From assembly GCF_029581355.1 (NCBI RefSeq), contig NZ_CP120849.1, forward strand, positions 2,884,501 through 2,948,500: 64,000 nt of DNA, written 5' to 3'. Shown piece by piece: positions 29,334 through 38,059 of the stretch (position 1 is its first letter; each line of letters opens with the position of its first letter). This stretch comes from Parabacteroides chongii (GTDB taxonomy: Bacteria > Bacteroidota > Bacteroidia > Bacteroidales > Tannerellaceae). Position numbers and translations under genes: made by a program. Under the pieces are notes generated by a model, which saw nothing but the letters and a program-made list of their open reading frames with translations, searched no databases and was not told the DNA's origin.

Positions 29334-31442
29334 ATGAATATAAAAAAGATCTGTTTATCATGGGGCTTGTCGCTATTAGCGATAGCCCTGTTGGTGCAAT
29401 GCAATAGCAAGCCTGTATCTATACAGGTGAAAGGATTTCCGGAGTCGGCTGCTATTCTTTTTGCACAAAAGGAACTCTCTGATTTTATGACGCAGGCAAT
29501 GGAACAGGAGAAAGTGAGCGAAAAGTTCTCTTTTGACTTCGTCTGCGATACGAGCTTCCATAAAGGGGAGTTTGCCTGCAAAGCGGCTTCTCCCAACCAC
29601 TTTGTGCTGAGTGGTGGAGATGCCATGTCCCTTTCCCATGCCGTTTACACTTTGTTGGAAACATTGGGATATACATTTGATATATCTCAAACAATGGTCC
29701 CGGAACAGTTTGATTTTGATGCAATCCGCCAGGTGGATATAAAAACAGTCCCTAAAGTACGTTGGAGAGGAATTCGTCAACATGTTAATTTCCCGATGGA
29801 TATCTCTTCATACCCGATGGATGAGGCGAAAGAATACGTGAATAATTTAGTTCGTTTGCGGTTTAATAAATTGGCTGTTCATAGTTATCCCGGGTTTTGG
29901 CATGAACAGCCCCAGGGTGATTCTATTCTCTATGGAGGAAATTACTTCTATGATAGTCCTCACTATTATAAGGATAATGAATCCATAAAAAAGCATGTCC
30001 GCTTTAATGATTCGCTGTTCTGTATTCCTTCTATGGAAAAGATCTATTTCGACAAGCCGCTTAAAAGTAAGAAGTCGATGGAGTGGATGAACGAATTATT
30101 GACCTATGCCAAAAGCCTGGGCTTACAGATACAATTTTCTATTGAACCGCGTCAGCTGCCGTTGGAGCAAACAGTGTCAACGGCTAAAGAAATATTGAAA
30201 GCCTATCCGGCTATCGATGCTTTGGAGTTGATCACGGAAGAGATGGGTGGCTGGGGACCTTGTTGCACGAAAGAAGAGGTGGTGGAAACGCTGACGAAGT
30301 ATTTCGGGGAAACAATCCTGAATGATACTCTGATTCAGTCTACTACATTGGCTCCTCAGGCTGATTTGAATGCTTTGTATTCTCAACTGGGGAATAACAT
30401 GGAAGCGGTTAAGCAATTGAAACAGGACACGAGCTTGTTTTCTAAAGAATTTAAGCTGGGTATCTATTGTACGACCGGTTATTCGAAAGCCGCTTATCAC
30501 CTTGTTCGTAAAATGATGCCGGAGGTTGTTGTAGCCGTTATGCCTTCTCATGGAAGTGATGGGGTAAACCGGGCAGTCCGCAATAACATACAAGCTATAT
30601 CGGATATGAAGTCTACGGAAATTTATTCATGGATTGAGTTTGACGGATTGATGTACCTGCAACAGAATGCGATCGAGGGTATTAACGGTTTATTTGCATA
30701 TACCGACCATTTGATGGGAGACGAGCAATTACCATCTGTTTGTTTCAACCATTGGCGTACTTGTGAGAATCGGGTAACGGCACGTTTTGCCTCTGAAGTA
30801 GTCTTGAATGGTTCCATGCGATTGGATGATTTTTATCAGGCATACGCCCGTCGACTCGGAATAACTTCTCCGGAAGCTTTTGCTGCTGTCATGAAAGAAA
30901 TCAATCAGTTGGATAGCTTCTCTACCGGTGGTTTAGGCAACATTGGCTTTTGCTGGACAGGCGGTTGGCGGCATGCGGGTTTATTCAAATGGATGAACGT
31001 AGACAACATAGATAAGGCAATGGTTGGATATGAGTCTGCTGACCGGCAACTGATTGGCTTGTTGGATAAAACTTCTTCTCAATCTGCTCGTGATGTCTTG
31101 AGCTTGTTGGAAAATAAAACAGCGGCAACCGTTATTTATCTGAAAGCCTTTAAAGTAGCGACAGCAATCAGAACAATCGATGAACAGAAGATGACCGCAA
31201 AAGATAAACAATGTGTCGTCGATATTTGTAATGAAGCATTGACTGTTTTTGAAGAGTATATCGATAAGTACGCGGAATTATTACCGGACAGAGGCTCCGA
31301 AGGTGTCATCGTCAGTGTCTGGAACTCGCCGATGTACGGCTTGAAGTTGATTCGTCAGAATCTGGGAGGTGTACCTTTGGAAGATAGCTGGCATAATGAA
31401 AATCCGGTAGACAGTCCTCCGCTACCGATCCATAATGAATGA
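29334..31442 (+). CDS. Putative glycosidase lipoprotein with alpha-glucuronidase-like N-domain
   Basis: 702 residues, lipobox ending in Cys23 (LLVQC). Residues 30-130 resemble the small N-terminal domain seen in alpha-glucuronidases, GH20 and DUF4838 proteins (PESAAILFAQKELSDFM, then LSHAVYTLLETLGYTF). A TIM-barrel-like part follows: VRWRGIRQHVNFPMD, MNELLTYAKSLGLQIQFSIE, DALELITEEMGGWG. The C-terminus is helical. ITEEMGGWGP offers adjacent Glu residues that could be catalytic; this is a guess. Last gene of the family A operon, and a five-unit 22-bp repeat array begins 14 bp after its stop codon. Family not firmly recognised. Confidence 0.6.
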   Translation: MNIKKICLSWGLSLLAIALLVQCNSKPVSIQVKGFPESAAILFAQKELSDFMTQAMEQEKVSEKFSFDFVCDTSFHKGEFACKAASPNHFVLSGGDAMSLSHAVYTLLETLGYTFDISQTMVPEQFDFDAIRQVDIKTVPKVRWRGIRQHVNFPMDISSYPMDEAKEYVNNLVRLRFNKLAVHSYPGFWHEQPQGDSILYGGNYFYDSPHYYKDNESIKKHVRFNDSLFCIPSMEKIYFDKPLKSKKSMEWMNELLTYAKSLGLQIQFSIEPRQLPLEQTVSTAKEILKAYPAIDALELITEEMGGWGPCCTKEEVVETLTKYFGETILNDTLIQSTTLAPQADLNALYSQLGNNMEAVKQLKQDTSLFSKEFKLGIYCTTGYSKAAYHLVRKMMPEVVVAVMPSHGSDGVNRAVRNNIQAISDMKSTEIYSWIEFDGLMYLQQNAIEGINGLFAYTDHLMGDEQLPSVCFNHWRTCENRVTARFASEVVLNGSMRLDDFYQAYARRLGITSPEAFAAVMKEINQLDSFSTGGLGNIGFCWTGGWRHAGLFKWMNVDNIDKAMVGYESADRQLIGLLDKTSSQSARDVLSLLENKTAATVIYLKAFKVATAIRTIDEQKMTAKDKQCVVDICNEALTVFEEYIDKYAELLPDRGSEGVIVSVWNSPMYGLKLIRQNLGGVPLEDSWHNENPVDSPPLPIHNE

Positions 31443-31456
31443 AAGTGGAAAGAAAT

Positions 31457-31566
31457 AGCTGCCACACCTGTCTAAACTGGCTGCAGCAGCCAATTTCAGT
31501 AGCTGCCGCAGTGGTTTTGAGTGGCTGCCGCAGCTACAGAAAATGACTGCAGCAGCTATTTCTTGT
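31457..31566. repeat. Phased palindromic array i: five 22-bp units, core GCTGCnGCAGC
   Basis: Units start at 31457, 31479, 31501, 31523 and 31545; core centres lie at 31463, 31485, 31507, 31529 and 31551, an exact 22-bp period. Cores read GCTGCCaca (degenerate), GCTGCAGCAGC, GCTGCCGCAGt, GCTGCCGCAGC and aCTGCAGCAGC. Units 2 and 3 (counting from zero) also pair with each other from GTAGCTGC to GCAGCTAC. The array fills the convergent gap between the operon ending at 31442 and an araC stop codon at 31566, so it may terminate both or protect 3' ends. Confidence 0.8.
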
Positions 31567-32456
31567 TATAACTTGAAATTCTGCTTTCTGAACTCTAGTG
31601 GAGAAACCCCCATCACATTGGAAAACGTACGGGAAAAGTATTGAGACTCTTTAAAGCCAAGCTTGTGAGCTATCTGATTCACCTTCATATCTGTCTGGAT
31701 CAGGAGCTTGCAGGCTTTGTCTATTTTCAGGCGGATGAAATAGTCCATTGGGGGATGTCCGATCTCTTTGACAAATTTACGGTAGAAGTAGGATTCCGAA
31801 TAACCGCAGAAGTTGGCAAAGTCCGTAATCTTCAGGTTCGATTCGATATTATCATTCATGAAATGTACTACCCGGTTGATCACGTTTTCCGAATATTCCT
31901 TTTGGCGGAACTGCTTGCGATAAATATTGATAAAAAGGAACGATCCCAGGAAATGAGCAAAACATAGATTGGCATAATGCATATGATCCATGTCCGTACT
32001 CTCATTCAGAGTATTGAACATCTCTTCAAACAAATCGATCCGTTCCTCTATCCGCGACTGTGCTGAGGGAGGAACCGACGTTGGCTTATCGAAACGGGAG
32101 GAGAAAAGAGGCGCTTTGCTTCCTCTGAAATGTAACCAGTAAATGGTCCAGGGATTTTCTTCGTCTGCTCCGTAAGCATGCGGAATGTGGCGTGGAAGTA
32201 TGATGAATTGATTAGCCTCCAGTATTTTCCGTTTTCCGTATAATTCGACCCATCCCCGTCCGTCCTTGCAATAAATGAACAGATATTCGTCACATCCTTC
32301 GGGACGGTTTATATAATGGTGGGAAGCACGAGCAAAAAAGCCCATGGAATAAAGATACAGGTCGCCTGTGAGGGGACTGTCTTCCATCAGATTGATCATA
32401 GGGATCGGCAGATAGATGAAACGTTCGCCGGAAAAACCAAGTTCTACTTTTGCCAT
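31566..32456 (-). CDS. AraC-family regulator, candidate controller of promoter family A
   Basis: The start MAKVELGFSG at 32456 was chosen. An in-frame ATG at 32507 would put family A operator sequence of the divergent promoter inside the coding region. From 32456 the protein has 296 residues. The N-terminal cupin contains EYLFIYCKDGRGWVELYG and RHIPHAYGADEENPW. The C-terminal AraC helix-turn-helix pair runs from ITDFANFCGYSESYFYRKFV to VNQIAHKLGFKESQYF and SPLEFRKQNF. The divergent gap to the GH3 gene carries a complete family A operator, whose 22-bp direct-repeat spacing suits an AraC protein contacting two major grooves. Regulation of the four family A promoters is inference. Confidence 0.9.
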   Translation of the reverse strand: MAKVELGFSGERFIYLPIPMINLMEDSPLTGDLYLYSMGFFARASHHYINRPEGCDEYLFIYCKDGRGWVELYGKRKILEANQFIILPRHIPHAYGADEENPWTIYWLHFRGSKAPLFSSRFDKPTSVPPSAQSRIEERIDLFEEMFNTLNESTDMDHMHYANLCFAHFLGSFLFINIYRKQFRQKEYSENVINRVVHFMNDNIESNLKITDFANFCGYSESYFYRKFVKEIGHPPMDYFIRLKIDKACKLLIQTDMKVNQIAHKLGFKESQYFSRTFSNVMGVSPLEFRKQNFKL

Positions 32457-32491
32457 AATACATATAATAATCGGGTTGACACTGTAAAGTA

Positions 32492-32559
32492 AGCAATAAT
32501 AATCCACGGAATAAGCAATTATTTGCTATTTATTATCGAAATGGTTATTTATATTTTTG
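32492..32559 (+). promoter_or_regulatory. Family A promoter/operator, copy 2 (GH3 at 32605)
   Basis: AGCAATAATAATCC at 32492, TTTGCTATT at 32522 (offset 30), -7 box TATTTTTG at 32552-32559 (offset 60). AGCAAT is repeated directly 22 bp downstream at 32514. It lies in the divergent gap between araC (start 32456) and GH3, so it can also act on araC. Confidence 0.82.
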
Positions 32560-32604
32560 TTTTAACTTACACTTCATGTGCAGTATAGAAAAACAAACGA
32601 TATC

Positions 32605-34947
32605 ATGAAAAGAAAAACAATGCTGTTATGCCTATCCCTAAGTTGTAGTTTAGGCATTCATTCTCTGGCGGCCACGTCAGATTTTCCTTACAAAAATCCG
32701 AAATTATCCGTAGAACAACGCGTCAGTGATTTGCTGGGACGTATGACGTTGGAAGAAAAAGTAGGCCAGTTGAATATGAAAAGTCTGAACCGGCTGAAAA
32801 TAGACAAAAAGGGAAAGGTGACGGTCGGTTCCTTGGATTCCCTTTTCAATGGTGAGAGTATCGGTTGCCTGGAAAGTCCCTTTATCGAACACGAAAAGAT
32901 TGCGGTTTATTCGGAAGCAGCCGACCAATATCTGCGGACAAAGACCCGGTTGGGTATCCCCGCCATTCAGATTGCCGAGTGTCTGCACGGACATATGGCA
33001 CTGGGGGCAACTATTTTCCCTCAATCGATCGGCTTGGGCTCGACATGGAATCCGGAGTTGATCCGGGAAATGGCTGGCGTGATAGCCGAGGAAGCCCTGC
33101 TCGCCGGTGTGGATCAGGCTCTTTCTCCTTTGTTCGACATAGCCAGAGATCCCCGCTACGGACGTGTCGAAGAATGCTATGGGGAGGACCCTTATCTGGT
33201 AAAGGAGATGGGGGTAGCTTTTGTGAAAGGGTTACAAGGTGAGCCGGAACAGTCCGCAAAGGGGATAGCTCCCGGGAAGCTGGCAGCTATGGGAAAGCAT
33301 TTTGTTGCCTATTCCAAACCGGAAGCCGGAATTAATATTGCTCCGGCATTGGTTGGAGAAAGAGAATTGAGGGAAGATCACCTGTATCCTTTTGAGGCAG
33401 CGGTGAAAGAGGCCAATATCTATAGTATTATGCCTGGTTACCATGAGATAGACGGCGTGCCTATCCATGCCAGTAAATGGTTGTTGAAGGATGTACTTCG
33501 CGATGAATGGGGATTCAAAGGATATATCTTCTCCGACTATGGGGCTATAGGTATGATGAATTATCTCCACCATACAGCCGACGGACCAAAGGAAACAGGC
33601 TTTCAGGCCATAACAGCCGGAGTGGATGTGGAAGCTCCCAGTGCATACGGATATAAACATTTGGTAGAACTGGTCAAGGAGGGTCGGTTACCTGAGTCGG
33701 TTATTGACGAGCGTGTAAGGTGTGTTCTTACGATGAAATTTAAGATGGGACTGTTCGATCGTCCCTTTAAAGTGCATAAAAACGATCAACAGAAAGTCCA
33801 TACGAAGGAAAATGTGGATTTGGCAAGGCGTATAGCTGAGGAGTCTATTGTTTTGTTACAAAATAATGATAACATACTGCCATTGGATAAAAGCAAACTG
33901 AAATCTTTGGCTGTGATCGGTCCGAATGCCGATAAAGTGCAGTTTGGTGATTACAGTCCTACGAAAAATAACGACTATGGTGTTACTGTCCTTCAGGGAT
34001 TAAGGGAATACCTAGGGGATGAGGTAAAGGTCAATTACGCTCTCGGCTGTGGTATCACATCGTTGTTTACCGACAGTATCGATTCGGCAGTAGAGATTGC
34101 AAAGAATAGTGATGCGGTTGTATTGGTACTGGGTGGTACAAGCCAAACACTTTCGGGTATTGGCTGGGGTGATGAAAACTCCAAAGAACTGGCTACGTGC
34201 GGTGAAGGCTATGATCGTAACGAATTGGATTTTCCAGGTGTTCAGCCACAACTGCTCGAAGCCGTTGCCGCTACCGGTAAACCGATCGTGCTTGTGATGA
34301 TAAACGGTCGTCCGCTGACGATTGGCGAAGAGGCGAAGAAGGTGAATGCGGTTGTCGAAGCCTGGTATCCGGGAGAGAGAGGTGGAGAGGCTGTAGCGCG
34401 TATACTGTTTGGAGAGGTCAATCCTTCCGGTCGTCTTAGCATGACCTTTCCTCCAACGACAGGGCATATACCTATGTATGCTGCTCAGAAACCATCTGCC
34501 AGAGGTTTCTACAAGAGTCCGGGAACGCCGGAAAATCCCGGTCGTGATTATGTCTTTGCACATCCGAAACCCTTGTTCTGCTTTGGTCATGGTATGAGCT
34601 ATACTACATTCGAATATAAAAACATGCATATAAAAGAAGCGGACGATGTGGTGAAGGTTACTTGCGAACTAGCCAACACAGGTAAGCGTGACGGGGCAGA
34701 GGTCGCGCAGTTATATATCCGTGATGTGGTGAGTAGCACCAGTACACCGCTAAAGGCTCTTAAAGCTTTTAAGAAAGTATATCTTAAAGCTGGTGAGACA
34801 AAGACAATCGAGCTTGTCGTGAAAAAGGAAGATCTGAAGGTATGGAATCCGGAGATGAAGAAAGTATTGGAGCCGGGCGAGTTTAAGGTGATGATAGGTT
34901 CTTCGGTTGAGGATATCAGGTTGGATGGCAGTTTTGAGGTGATGTAA
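32605..34947 (+). CDS. Glycoside hydrolase family 3 beta-glycosidase
   Basis: Start at ATG 32605 gives 780 residues with a proper signal peptide (LLCLSLSCSLGIHSLA). An in-frame GTG at 32578 lies too close to the expected transcription start (about 32566). All GH3 parts are present: FDIARDPRYGRVEECYGEDPYL, KHFVAY, the nucleophile motif SDYGAIG (Asp311 from this start), the second domain from VLLQNNDNILPL, and a fibronectin type III-like C-terminus. It probably acts as beta-glucosidase or beta-xylosidase; specificity is not readable. It has its own family A promoter and is paired with a close paralogue at 45885 that is also in a family A operon. Confidence 0.93.
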   Translation: MKRKTMLLCLSLSCSLGIHSLAATSDFPYKNPKLSVEQRVSDLLGRMTLEEKVGQLNMKSLNRLKIDKKGKVTVGSLDSLFNGESIGCLESPFIEHEKIAVYSEAADQYLRTKTRLGIPAIQIAECLHGHMALGATIFPQSIGLGSTWNPELIREMAGVIAEEALLAGVDQALSPLFDIARDPRYGRVEECYGEDPYLVKEMGVAFVKGLQGEPEQSAKGIAPGKLAAMGKHFVAYSKPEAGINIAPALVGERELREDHLYPFEAAVKEANIYSIMPGYHEIDGVPIHASKWLLKDVLRDEWGFKGYIFSDYGAIGMMNYLHHTADGPKETGFQAITAGVDVEAPSAYGYKHLVELVKEGRLPESVIDERVRCVLTMKFKMGLFDRPFKVHKNDQQKVHTKENVDLARRIAEESIVLLQNNDNILPLDKSKLKSLAVIGPNADKVQFGDYSPTKNNDYGVTVLQGLREYLGDEVKVNYALGCGITSLFTDSIDSAVEIAKNSDAVVLVLGGTSQTLSGIGWGDENSKELATCGEGYDRNELDFPGVQPQLLEAVAATGKPIVLVMINGRPLTIGEEAKKVNAVVEAWYPGERGGEAVARILFGEVNPSGRLSMTFPPTTGHIPMYAAQKPSARGFYKSPGTPENPGRDYVFAHPKPLFCFGHGMSYTTFEYKNMHIKEADDVVKVTCELANTGKRDGAEVAQLYIRDVVSSTSTPLKALKAFKKVYLKAGETKTIELVVKKEDLKVWNPEMKKVLEPGEFKVMIGSSVEDIRLDGSFEVM

Positions 34948-35058
34948 ACGAGATATCGCAAGATAGTACAAGTAAACAATAATAATGTCTATTGTACAGT
35001 AAATAAGAACGTCTTTATTTTGTATGATAAATAAATTGCTAATCTAATAAGTAGTATA

Positions 35059-37953
35059 ATGAAAAAGCGAATAGGATTCTGTTTATTGATATTGGCCTTG
35101 TCTGCCACTGTTCAGGCTGACATAAAACCCGGTGCGATCGATTATATCGTACGCCCGCTTTATGGTTACAGGGCCGACGGTGCACCCGGACGTATTGTAA
35201 CGGTCCGGTTGAAAGGAGAGGAACTGAAAGGTGATCTTTCGGTCGAAGTGATAACCAAGGGGAAAACAGAAAAGAACCATTTTGTATTGAATGCGAAAGA
35301 CTCGACAGAAGTAGATGTTATGTTACCTGCCACAGTACCTACAGAGAAGAAGTCGGAAGTCACATTTGTCCTCCGTGGGGCGGATAAGACATACAAGCAA
35401 AAGGTCAGTATTACCCCTATGCGTCACTGGAATGTTTATCTGTACAACCATGCCCACGTGGATATAGGTTATACAAATACGCATAAGAACGTAGAGCAGC
35501 TTCATAAAAACAATATCATTGAAGGAATAAAACTGGCGGAAGAGACGAAGAATCATCCCGACGGTGCCCGTTTTGTTTGGAATCCGGAAGTAGGCTGGCC
35601 TATGGAGCGGTTGTGGCAATCCAATCCGGAGATGCGTGACGAACTGGTTGAGGCTATGAAGAAAGGGCAGATATGTCTGGATGCCAGCTATCTGAATCTG
35701 AATACCAGTACCTGTGCCGATGAGGAATTGTTCCATGTCTTCAAGTTTACCCGCGAGATGCAACGGTTGAGCGGAGTTCCTTCGGATGTTTTCCAGCAGT
35801 TCGATATACCGGGTATGTCGTGGGGATTGATTCCGGTTATGGCACAGGAGGGCGTTAAGTATATTATCTCATGGCCGAATACTGACCGCGCAGGAAATGC
35901 TCATAAAAATATGGATGGAAAACCCTTTTGGTGGGTAGGTCCCGACGGCAAGTCGAAAGTCTTGTTCCTTCAGCCGGGCGGTTATGCCAATAGTGGCAGT
36001 ATGGGAAAAGGCGGAGAGACCGGACGTCCGTGGTTCGGACAACGTGACCCGGCAAAAGTGCCGAAAGTGATCCGTATGGGATATGCCAATGTCGATTTTA
36101 CCGAGAAACTGACGGCGTTGGAAAAAGAGAATTATCCGTATGATTATACCGTTCTTTCCTGGTCGTTGTGGGATAATAATCCGCTGGATGCCGATGTCCC
36201 TTTTGCGGTGAAAGAGTGGAATGAGAAATATGCTTATCCGAAAATCATTATCAGCGGCGGTCATGAAATCATGTCGATGATAGAAGAGAAGTACGGTGAC
36301 CAGTTGCCGGTCGTTTCCGGTGACTATACCGAATACTGGACGGACGGTCTGGGTACGGCTGCCGGCCTGACAGCCAAGAACCGGAATGCCAAGGAGAAAT
36401 TGGTGCAGGCAGAAACAATTTGGTCCATGCTGGCAGACGGAGGAAAAGCTCCGCGCGAAGATTTCGATGAGGCCTGGCGTTATATCCTGTTAGGTTCGGA
36501 ACATACCTGGTGTTTTGAGAACCCAACCGAACCCTATTTCCAGGATGCCATTTGGAAAGTGAAACAGTCTTACTTCCATGAAGCCGAAGACCGTTCGATC
36601 GATATGCTGGATGAATCGCTGGCTCCTGCCACGGATAAGTCGAATGGGGCATTGGGGCCTAAGGAAGGTCCGTCAAACGGAGGTATCGCTGTCTTTAATA
36701 CGCATTCATGGCCGCAGAGCGGTGTGATTAGGCTGACGGCAAAAGAAAGTCTGAAAGGGGATAAAGTAGTCGATCAGAATGGTAAAGAGCTTCTTTCCCA
36801 ACGTCTTTCTACCGGTGAGTTGTTGGTCTATGTGCCGGAAGTACCTGCACTGAGTTCCCGTCATTTCCGTGTAGTGGAAGGCAAATGCTCTTTGTCGGGC
36901 AGTTGTAAAATAGAAGGAACGACACTGAAGAACGATTGTCTGACGGTTCATGTGGATCGGACAACCGGTAATATAGTTTCTTTATTGAAGAAAGGTTCTG
37001 AATATAACTATATCGCCCAGGGAGCCAATACCTTCTCCTGGTTACCGGCGAATGTGGATGCTCCGCAAGCGGATACGGTATTGTCTGTATCCGTCGTCGA
37101 AGAAGGTCCTTTGGCTGTAGAACTGTGTGTAACATCGAAGGCAACCGGTTGTCGGAGTGTCTCCCGTTCTGTCCGTTTGCAGGCTGGGCAGCCGTGGGTG
37201 GAAATCTCCAATGTCGTAGATAAATTGCCTTTGGTGGAGAAAGACGGCATTCATTTTGGCTTTGCCTTCAATCTACCGAATTCAAAGACTCGCGTGGATA
37301 TTCCGTGGGGCGTGATGGAAGTGGAGAAAGACCAGTGGCCGCAAGGTAACCGTAACTGGCTGGCGATGCAACGATGGCTGGATGTTTCGAATGCGACACA
37401 TGGCGTAACCTGGTGTTCGCTGGATGCTCCTTTGTTTGAATACGGCGATCGTTATGCCAATATCGCAATGGGCTGGGGAGGCCAGGGAAACTGGGTAACC
37501 AAACTTGAACCCAGTTCAACAGTCTATTCCTGGGCGATGAATAATCACTGGCATACCAACTTCCCGTTGACACAGGATGGTCCTGTTCAGTTCCGTTATC
37601 GTTTGTATCCGCACGAAGCCTACGATGTGGTGGAAGCCAACCGTTTCGGTATGGAACAGTCTCAGCCGCTGGTATATGTTACAGCTGACAAAGATCCGCA
37701 GGTGCAGCCTTTGATTGCTATCGACAATCAGATGGTTTATTCAACGATCATTAAATCCCTGGAAACCGATCATACTTTGATCGTCCGTCTCCGTTCCCTG
37801 TCCGACAAAGAGGAAAGTGTAAAACTATCTTTCCCTAAAAAGACCCCGGCACGTGTCTCTGTCTGCGATCGGGAGGAGATAGCCGGAGAAAGAACTGACG
37901 GCAATTTGGTAATGGCTCCGTACGGACAAATCACATTGAGATTGGAATACTAA
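35059..37953 (+). CDS. Glycoside hydrolase family 38 alpha-mannosidase-like enzyme
   Basis: 964 residues, signal peptide ending TVQAD. After a beta-sandwich N-terminal domain comes the GH38 catalytic part. HVDIGYT (His133, Asp135) supplies zinc ligands, QFDIPGMSWG the likely nucleophile Asp249, and GSEHTW another zinc His. The C-terminal half is beta-rich as usual for the family. It belongs with the GH3 gene 111 bp upstream. That gap holds a weak resemblance to the family A operator (AACAATAATAATG near 34975) but no exact -7 box at the right distance. The transcript ends in a strong hairpin terminator inside repeat array ii. Mannosidase activity is the family norm; the linkage is unknown. Confidence 0.9.
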   Translation: MKKRIGFCLLILALSATVQADIKPGAIDYIVRPLYGYRADGAPGRIVTVRLKGEELKGDLSVEVITKGKTEKNHFVLNAKDSTEVDVMLPATVPTEKKSEVTFVLRGADKTYKQKVSITPMRHWNVYLYNHAHVDIGYTNTHKNVEQLHKNNIIEGIKLAEETKNHPDGARFVWNPEVGWPMERLWQSNPEMRDELVEAMKKGQICLDASYLNLNTSTCADEELFHVFKFTREMQRLSGVPSDVFQQFDIPGMSWGLIPVMAQEGVKYIISWPNTDRAGNAHKNMDGKPFWWVGPDGKSKVLFLQPGGYANSGSMGKGGETGRPWFGQRDPAKVPKVIRMGYANVDFTEKLTALEKENYPYDYTVLSWSLWDNNPLDADVPFAVKEWNEKYAYPKIIISGGHEIMSMIEEKYGDQLPVVSGDYTEYWTDGLGTAAGLTAKNRNAKEKLVQAETIWSMLADGGKAPREDFDEAWRYILLGSEHTWCFENPTEPYFQDAIWKVKQSYFHEAEDRSIDMLDESLAPATDKSNGALGPKEGPSNGGIAVFNTHSWPQSGVIRLTAKESLKGDKVVDQNGKELLSQRLSTGELLVYVPEVPALSSRHFRVVEGKCSLSGSCKIEGTTLKNDCLTVHVDRTTGNIVSLLKKGSEYNYIAQGANTFSWLPANVDAPQADTVLSVSVVEEGPLAVELCVTSKATGCRSVSRSVRLQAGQPWVEISNVVDKLPLVEKDGIHFGFAFNLPNSKTRVDIPWGVMEVEKDQWPQGNRNWLAMQRWLDVSNATHGVTWCSLDAPLFEYGDRYANIAMGWGGQGNWVTKLEPSSTVYSWAMNNHWHTNFPLTQDGPVQFRYRLYPHEAYDVVEANRFGMEQSQPLVYVTADKDPQVQPLIAIDNQMVYSTIIKSLETDHTLIVRLRSLSDKEESVKLSFPKKTPARVSVCDREEIAGERTDGNLVMAPYGQITLRLEY

Positions 37954-37968
37954 GATGCGTTTTTTGAG

Positions 37969-38054
37969 ATAGTAGTGCTAGCAGGGGTAGCACAGTTGTG
38001 TTACCCTATTCAGGACAGTAGTGTTAGGAGTCCCCACACTACTGTCCTATTTTT
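37969..38054. repeat. Phased palindromic array ii with intrinsic terminator
   Basis: Cores ATAGTAGTGC, ACAGTTGTGT, ACAGTAGTGT and ACACTACTGT are centred at 37973.5, 37996.5, 38019.5 and 38040.5 (steps 23, 23, 21). The last two form a perfect 13-bp stem, AGGACAGTAGTGT (38012-38024) with ACACTACTGTCCT (38036-38048), followed by ATTTTTG. That is a classic intrinsic terminator for the GH38 gene. The convergent UroD-like gene ends at 38060. Confidence 0.82.
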
Positions 38055-38059
38055 GTAAG

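Noticed and set aside
31457..31566. CRISPR array suggested by five regularly spaced repeats
   Set aside because: Repeats are only about 11 conserved bases in a 22-bp unit, there are no unique spacers of normal length and no cas genes; the structure is a tandem palindromic array.
32457..32507. Longer N-terminus for the AraC gene at 31566
   Set aside because: The extra 17 residues are encoded by DNA that overlaps the family A operator and do not resemble AraC N-termini; MAKVELGFSG at 32456 fits better.
32578..32604. Upstream GTG start for the second GH3 gene
   Set aside because: It lies about 12 bases after the expected transcription start and spoils the signal peptide; ATG at 32605 gives a normal exported N-terminus.
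34012..34629. 205-residue minus-strand ORF opposite the second GH3 gene
   Set aside because: Antisense shadow of conserved GH3 coding sequence with no domain pattern of its own.
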